From positions 34,558 to 39,727 of the forward strand of contig DCWQ01000002.1 of assembly GCA_002328185.1 (NCBI GenBank): a stretch of DNA of 5,170 bases. Reading direction: 5' to 3'. Source of the stretch: Dehalococcoidia bacterium UBA2158. Lineage in GTDB: Bacteria > Chloroflexota > Dehalococcoidia > Lucifugimonadales > UBA3495. The translations under genes were made by a program, and so were the position numbers. Positions 1 through 5,170 of the stretch are shown here, piece after piece. The notes beneath the pieces were generated by a model that did no database searches, was not told the origin of the DNA, and saw only the letters and a list, made by a program, of their open reading frames with translations. Every line of letters starts with the position of its first letter. Positions within the stretch are counted from its first letter, which is position 1.

Positions 1-1
1 A

Positions 2-181
2 ACTCACGGATTAACCCACGGTGCCGGACTTCGCAGGGGATTGAGCGTACGTTGGGCCGGTGATACCATTATTCTCGCAGCTCCAGATTTAACGGTTCTC
101 ACCCAGTTATCTGGGGATTTGGTAGGTTTGCCACTGGCCGCCAACTTTGTTGATTCGGACCAAGCCGCTGTTGACCCCTAA
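2..181 (+). CDS. C-terminal fragment of an unrecognised protein (5' end outside window)
   Basis: A reading frame is open from the left edge and ends at TAA 179-181, giving 59 residues. The segment has a basic patch (GLRRGLSVRWAGD) followed by alternating hydrophobic stretches (TIILAAP, LTVLTQLSGDLVGLPLAANF) and an acidic tail ending in AAVDP. This resembles the end of a soluble alpha/beta protein rather than a membrane segment, because charged and polar residues break up the hydrophobic runs. I do not recognise the family. Its codons are more AT-rich at third positions than those of the downstream genes. The next gene starts 33 bases after the stop on the same strand, so co-transcription is possible. 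Support is only the long open frame at a plausible position; 59 codons without a stop could also be chance. Confidence 0.5.
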   Translation, partial: THGLTHGAGLRRGLSVRWAGDTIILAAPDLTVLTQLSGDLVGLPLAANFVDSDQAAVDP

Positions 182-214
182 ACAGGGACACAGTAGGCGA
201 CGGAGACAGATCAG

Positions 215-805
215 ATGTTACCCGATAATTGCCAGATGGCCCTGAAAGAATGGGCGATCACCATTGAAGCCATGGCCCAAGGAGACCAGGTCCTCCTGCT
301 CCGAAAGGGCGGCATCCACGAAGACGGCAAGGATTTCCGTGTTATTCACCGAGAGTTCCTGTTCTACCCCACCTACCTTCATCAGAAGGAAGACCTGTTG
401 CAGCCTTCCCATCAGCCTGCCCTGCGCAAGCTGCTGGAACAACCCCAGAACGGCGACAAGGTTACCTTCACTTACTGGGCGAAAGCCGAGGAAGTGTTGG
501 AGATCTCTGACCAGGAGAAAGTAGACGACCTGGAGCCTCATTACATCTGGACGACTGCCTACGCCCAGTCCAGGCTCCATTGGAAGCCCATGCTTCCGCT
601 GTCGGTGCTTCTACTCCGCGTCTACAAGCTGGAGCAGCCGGTGACCGTTTCCTACCTGCCGGAATACGGCGGTTGCACATCGTGGGTGGAGGTCTTGTCG
701 GACGTTAACCTGGGAAAGATGGAGCCGGCGTTGGATGACGCCGAGTTCCAGCGCAGGGTTGACGACATCAAGGGTAGCCTTGGTCTTATAGTAACCGCCG
801 AGTAA
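215..805 (+). CDS. DUF1802 family protein (COG4293-like), function unknown
   Basis: This 196-residue protein matches, from memory of the family, the DUF1802 pattern along its whole length. It shows ALKEWA at residues 9-14, LLLRKGGIHE at 27-36, the LFYPTYLHQ block at 49-57, the HYIWTTAYAQSRLHWKP block at 109-125, LLLRVYKL at 132-139 and YGGCTSWVE at 151-159. The conserved polar residues (Arg30, Lys31, Glu36, His56, Gln57, Cys154) hint at a binding or catalytic site, but no biochemical function is known to me. There is no signal peptide or membrane segment, so it is probably cytoplasmic and it looks complete. The start at ATG 215 is chosen because GGAG (202-205) lies 9 bases upstream. An internal ATG (codon 8, at 236) lacks such a site, although the conserved block begins just after it. 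The gene is followed after 44 bases by a transglutaminase-like gene on the same strand. Confidence 0.85.
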   Translation: MLPDNCQMALKEWAITIEAMAQGDQVLLLRKGGIHEDGKDFRVIHREFLFYPTYLHQKEDLLQPSHQPALRKLLEQPQNGDKVTFTYWAKAEEVLEISDQEKVDDLEPHYIWTTAYAQSRLHWKPMLPLSVLLLRVYKLEQPVTVSYLPEYGGCTSWVEVLSDVNLGKMEPALDDAEFQRRVDDIKGSLGLIVTAE

Positions 806-849
806 CCGTGGGTTAACTGCGGGCTAGTTGGGAATCATGAGTAGGGTGC

Positions 850-1326
850 ATGGGTAAGTTGCTCGCCTTGTTGAAGGCGGAAAGCATACGAAGGGGACTG
901 GTCCAACCGGGCCGGGCCGTCGACGCCAAAGCCGCCTTCGCACTGGTGAGGGATATGCCTTACCAACGCGCCCGCAACCAGGCCCTCGAGTCGGTGGTCC
1001 AAGAATGGCGCGGCACCTGCTCTGGCAAACACTATCTCCTGGACGAGATATTCCGGGAAGAAGGCCTGGAATCCAAGGTAATCATGTCCACCCACAGATT
1101 CACTGAGGAGAGCATCGCCAATTCCCCTCCCGAGTTACAGGAAGTGGTCACCAGAGGCCCGGTGCCCGACGTTCATACCTACATCCGGCTGAACATCTAT
1201 GCCGGTTGGATGACCGTGGATGCCACCTGGCCAACCAAGGCGGCGCCACTGGGCATGACGGTCAACAGCGACTTTCAGCCCGGCAACGATACGGCGCTGG
1301 CCTGCAATCTCATTGAGACCTACTAG
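850..1326 (+). CDS. Transglutaminase-like (Cys-His-Asp) protein, cut short by an in-frame TAG
   Basis: The 158-residue open frame carries the signature of the transglutaminase-like/arylamine N-acetyltransferase-like cysteine fold. GTCSGKH (55-61) contains the candidate nucleophile Cys57, DVHTYIRL (107-114) supplies His109, and GWMTVDATWP (119-128) supplies Asp124. The order and spacing fit a papain-like Cys-His-Asp triad, so an acyl-transfer or peptidase-type reaction is possible; the substrate is unknown. No signal peptide is seen, so it is probably cytoplasmic. The start is ATG 850, the first start codon after an in-frame TGA at 838; the purine-rich AGGG just upstream is close, so the ribosome site looks weak. 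The frame stops at TAG 1324-1326 right after NLIETY, yet the same frame continues with coding character to TAG 1453-1455. The intact ancestor was probably about 201 residues. All three candidate catalytic residues lie before the stop, so the short product may or may not fold. It could be a recent pseudogene, a sequence error or a readthrough case. Confidence 0.7.
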   Translation: MGKLLALLKAESIRRGLVQPGRAVDAKAAFALVRDMPYQRARNQALESVVQEWRGTCSGKHYLLDEIFREEGLESKVIMSTHRFTEESIANSPPELQEVVTRGPVPDVHTYIRLNIYAGWMTVDATWPTKAAPLGMTVNSDFQPGNDTALACNLIETY

Positions 1327-1455
1327 GTACCCGATGGCCGGGACCCTCAGGGGTTCAAAGAAGAACTGATCAAAAATTGCTGCGGCTCGCAAACCGATGA
1401 CCGGGACCGGTTCATTAACGGCATGGGCGAGTGGCTGAACAAGTACACCTCTTAG
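1327..1455 (+). pseudogene. In-frame C-terminal remnant of the transglutaminase-like gene after the TAG
   Basis: Directly after the TAG at 1324-1326 the same frame reads VPDGRDPQGFKEELIKN and ends in RFINGMGEWLNKYTS before TAG 1453-1455, a further 42 codons. About 30 of the 42 codons end in G or C, as expected for a coding frame in this genome. The pattern of proline/glycine-rich linker, helix and terminal RFI...WL helix reads like the natural end of this protein family. I see no start codon with a ribosome site that would make this a separate gene: the ATG at 1334 is in another frame. One point change (for example from CAG, TGG, TAC, AAG or GAG) would account for the break. The next gene starts 19 bases after this remnant, which is a natural operon spacing if 1455 is the true end. 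Confidence 0.65.
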
Positions 1456-1474
1456 ATTTAAGGACGTAATACTA

Positions 1475-2479
1475 ATGAAGTTTCGTACACTGCCCCGCAC
1501 CGACCTGGTCCTCTCCGAGGTTGGTTTCGGAGTCTGGACCGTGGCCACCAATTGGTGGGGTAAGATTGAAGATGCCGACAAAAAAGCATTGTTGGAGAAC
1601 GCCGTCGAAGAGGGGATCAACTTCTTCGACACCGCCGACACCTATGGTGACGGGCTTGGCGAGGAAATATTGGCCGATGTGCTGGGCCACAAGCGCCATG
1701 ACCTCATCATCGCCACCAAATTTGGCTATGACATCTATGATCCGACTCCCAGAGACGGGCACAAAGAGCGCGCACAGAAGTTTGACAAAGAGTTCGTGAA
1801 GTACGCCTGCGAGCAAAGCCTACGCCGGCTGGGCACCGACTATATCGACCTGTACCAAGCTCACAACATCAAGGTAGCTGACCTGGAGAAGGACGAGCTG
1901 TTCGAGACGCTGGAACAGCTCCAGTTCGAAGGCAAGATCCGTTACTTCGGCGTGGCGATCGGCCCAGACATCGGCTGGGTCGAAGAGGGCGAATACTCTA
2001 TCACAGAGCGCCAGGTGAAGAGCGCGCAGATCATCTACAGCCTGCTGGAGCAGGACCCCGCCAAGCGGTTCATCGAATTGGCCGGACAGAATGACGTTGG
2101 CCTGCTGTCACGGGTCCCCCACGCCTCCAACACACTCACCGGAGAGTTCGATCACGGGCTGCCGGTCTTCGACGCCGACGACCACCGGGCCCACCGCAAG
2201 AACGAGTGGCTGGAAGAAGCCATGCGCAAGGTCGACCACATCCGGTTCTTGGTGCAAGAAGACACCCGGACCATGGCCCAAGCAGCCATCCAGTTTGTGC
2301 TGAAGCCGGCCGCCGTCGTCTCGGTGCTGCCCAACTTCACCACCCTGTCGGAATTGAAGGAATACACCAGTGCGGTGGACACTCCGAAAATAACCGACGC
2401 GGAACAGGCGAAGCTGGACGAGCTGTGGGAGCATGGCTTCGACATCTCGGAACCGGAGCCCCAATTCCGCGAGATTTAA
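1475..2479 (+). CDS. Aldo/keto reductase
   Basis: A complete 334-residue, single-domain aldo/keto reductase (Tas/COG0667-like), a cytoplasmic NAD(P)H-dependent carbonyl reductase with a TIM-barrel fold. The catalytic tetrad is visible: Asp52 and Tyr57 in FFDTADTYG (50-58), Lys82 in IIATKFGYD (78-86) and His130 in DLYQAHN (125-131). Other family landmarks are LRRLGTDYIDLYQ (116-128), the strand RYFGVA (156-161), IIYSLLEQ (186-193) and GLLSRVPHASNTLTGEF (209-225). The cofactor-binding stretch near the C-terminus, SVLPNFTTLSELKEY (283-297), has Asn287 where many members have glycine. The length is usual for the family. The start is ATG 1475 with AAGGA (1460-1464) 10 bases upstream. The substrate cannot be read from sequence. 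It lies 19 bases after the broken transglutaminase-like gene and is the last gene before a terminator, so it is probably the 3' gene of that transcription unit. Confidence 0.93.
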   Translation: MKFRTLPRTDLVLSEVGFGVWTVATNWWGKIEDADKKALLENAVEEGINFFDTADTYGDGLGEEILADVLGHKRHDLIIATKFGYDIYDPTPRDGHKERAQKFDKEFVKYACEQSLRRLGTDYIDLYQAHNIKVADLEKDELFETLEQLQFEGKIRYFGVAIGPDIGWVEEGEYSITERQVKSAQIIYSLLEQDPAKRFIELAGQNDVGLLSRVPHASNTLTGEFDHGLPVFDADDHRAHRKNEWLEEAMRKVDHIRFLVQEDTRTMAQAAIQFVLKPAAVVSVLPNFTTLSELKEYTSAVDTPKITDAEQAKLDELWEHGFDISEPEPQFREI

Positions 2480-2480
2480 C

Positions 2481-2550
2481 GGGCTGTTATACAACCTGAA
2501 TACGCCGGACGGTCTGTTATAAAGCCTGGCAAATTCTACCGCATAACAGA
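2481..2550. repeat. Two 30-base-spaced CTGTTATA repeats plus an inverted copy
   Basis: Just after the reductase stop codon, bases 2481-2498 and 2511-2528 match at 15 of 18 positions and share CTGTTATA exactly (2484-2491 and 2514-2521), spaced exactly 30 bases apart. A third, inverted copy, ATAACAGA (2543-2550), is a perfect 8-base complement of TCTGTTAT (2513-2520) with a 22-base loop. The first copy is itself an imperfect dyad (GG-TGT-TAT-ACA-CC, 2482-2496). This could be a protein-binding site array, part of the 3' end structure of the upstream transcript, or a chance arrangement. Confidence 0.4.
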
Positions 2551-2554
2551 ATAT

Positions 2555-2620
2555 ATGGCCGAATATCTACGCTATTCGTAATGGCTAGCCGTGATTATCG
2601 GCCATTTTTCTTTTCTCTTT
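2555..2620 (+). terminator. Rho-independent terminator after the aldo/keto reductase
   Basis: The arms ATGGCCGA (2555-2562) and TCGGCCAT (2598-2605) are perfect 8-base complements and are followed at once by a T-rich run (2605-2620, TTTTTCTTTTCTCTTT). The 35-base loop is long for a terminator. A second left arm, ATGG-CTAG-CCG (2581-2591), can pair with the same right arm (CGG-CCAT, 2599-2605) using a 4-base bulge and only a 7-base loop, which gives a more typical hairpin. Either form would end transcription of the reductase unit about 75-140 bases after its stop codon and separate it from ppdK. Confidence 0.7.
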
Positions 2621-2623
2621 AAG

Positions 2624-2651
2624 TTGATTTGTCTTTGATGTCCGTTATATA
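2624..2651 (+). promoter_or_regulatory. Candidate sigma-70-type promoter for ppdK
   Basis: TTGATT (2624-2629) and TATATA (2646-2651) are separated by 16 bases and resemble -35 and -10 boxes. They sit right after the terminator and about 85 bases before the ppdK start, so the leader would be roughly 75-80 bases. An alternative -10, TATAGT (2648-2653), gives an 18-base spacer. The region is AT-rich compared with its surroundings. Consensus-based reading only; no transcription start is known. Confidence 0.45.
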
Positions 2652-2670
2652 GTCCGTGGGTTGGATCCAG

Positions 2671-2735
2671 GGCCTGCGCTCTGGAACAGGGGACCGAAAG
2701 CCCAGAAGGGCATAGGCCACTGGGAGGAAGTGCCC
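2671..2735 (+). promoter_or_regulatory. Structured ppdK leader with strong ribosome binding site
   Basis: GGGAGGA (2722-2728) includes a full GGAGG core (2723-2727) 8 bases before the GTG at 2736, and this decides the ppdK start. Upstream, nested complementary arms are present: GGCCT (2671-2675) with AGGCC (2714-2718), and TCTGG (2680-2684) with CCAGA (2702-2706). GGGC at 2708-2711 can pair with GCCC at 2700-2703 across an AGAA loop; alternatively GGGCA (2708-2712) can pair with TGCCC (2731-2735), enclosing the ribosome site. It does not match any riboswitch class I could recognise. The ribosome site is firm; the structures are only possible pairings. Confidence 0.5.

Positions 2736-5170
<2,435 letters not shown>

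Noticed and set aside
11..816. A perfect 12-base inverted repeat, TTAACCCACGGT (11-22) and ACCGTGGGTTAA (805-816), flanking the DUF1802 gene.
   Set aside because: The match stops exactly at 12 bases on both sides, and roughly one such pair is expected by chance in 5 kb. There is no transposase or target duplication.
1135..1641. A 168-codon minus-strand open frame spanning the TAG-interrupted gene and the reductase start.
   Set aside because: It is antisense to two recognisable + strand genes, has no recognisable motif, and crosses a clear ribosome site and start for the reductase.
2671..2735. Possible riboswitch (cobalamin- or glycine-like fragments such as GGCCACTGGGAGGAAG).
   Set aside because: Only short resemblances are present. 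The defining conserved boxes of those classes are missing and the leader is too short for a full cobalamin aptamer.

Overview
The window is 5,170 bases of bacterial DNA with a moderately high GC content (high 50s percent by eye). All five genes lie on the + strand. No phage, insertion sequence, CRISPR array, tRNA or rRNA was seen. Gene density, Shine-Dalgarno sequences and short spacers fit an ordinary bacterial chromosome. The protein sequences look to me most like those of uncultured Chloroflexota or similar environmental lineages, but that is an impression of style, not a demonstrated placement.

Layout. Bases 2-181 are the tail of an unrecognised gene cut by the left edge. It is followed at a short distance by a DUF1802 protein (215-805), then a transglutaminase-like Cys-His-Asp protein (850-1326) whose frame is broken by an in-frame TAG but continues as good coding sequence to 1455. 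An aldo/keto reductase follows (1475-2479). The spacers are 33, 44 and 19 bases, so these genes could form one transcription unit. The 256-base gap 2480-2735 holds a pair of 30-base-spaced CTGTTATA repeats with an inverted third copy, a rho-independent terminator, a candidate sigma-70-type promoter and a structured leader with a strong ribosome binding site. The gap closes one unit and opens the next: pyruvate phosphate dikinase (ppdK), which starts at a GTG at 2736 and runs off the right edge after 811 codons.

How the genes work together. PPDK interconverts pyruvate and phosphoenolpyruvate and is the only gene with a firm metabolic role. It appears to be transcribed separately from the upstream genes. 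The DUF1802, transglutaminase-like and reductase genes have no evident shared pathway; their grouping is the only hint of a link. I do not see a clearly new biological system here. The points most worth checking are the in-frame stop in the transglutaminase-like gene, the extra segment in the PPDK C-terminal domain, and the repeats and alternative pairings in the intergenic region.
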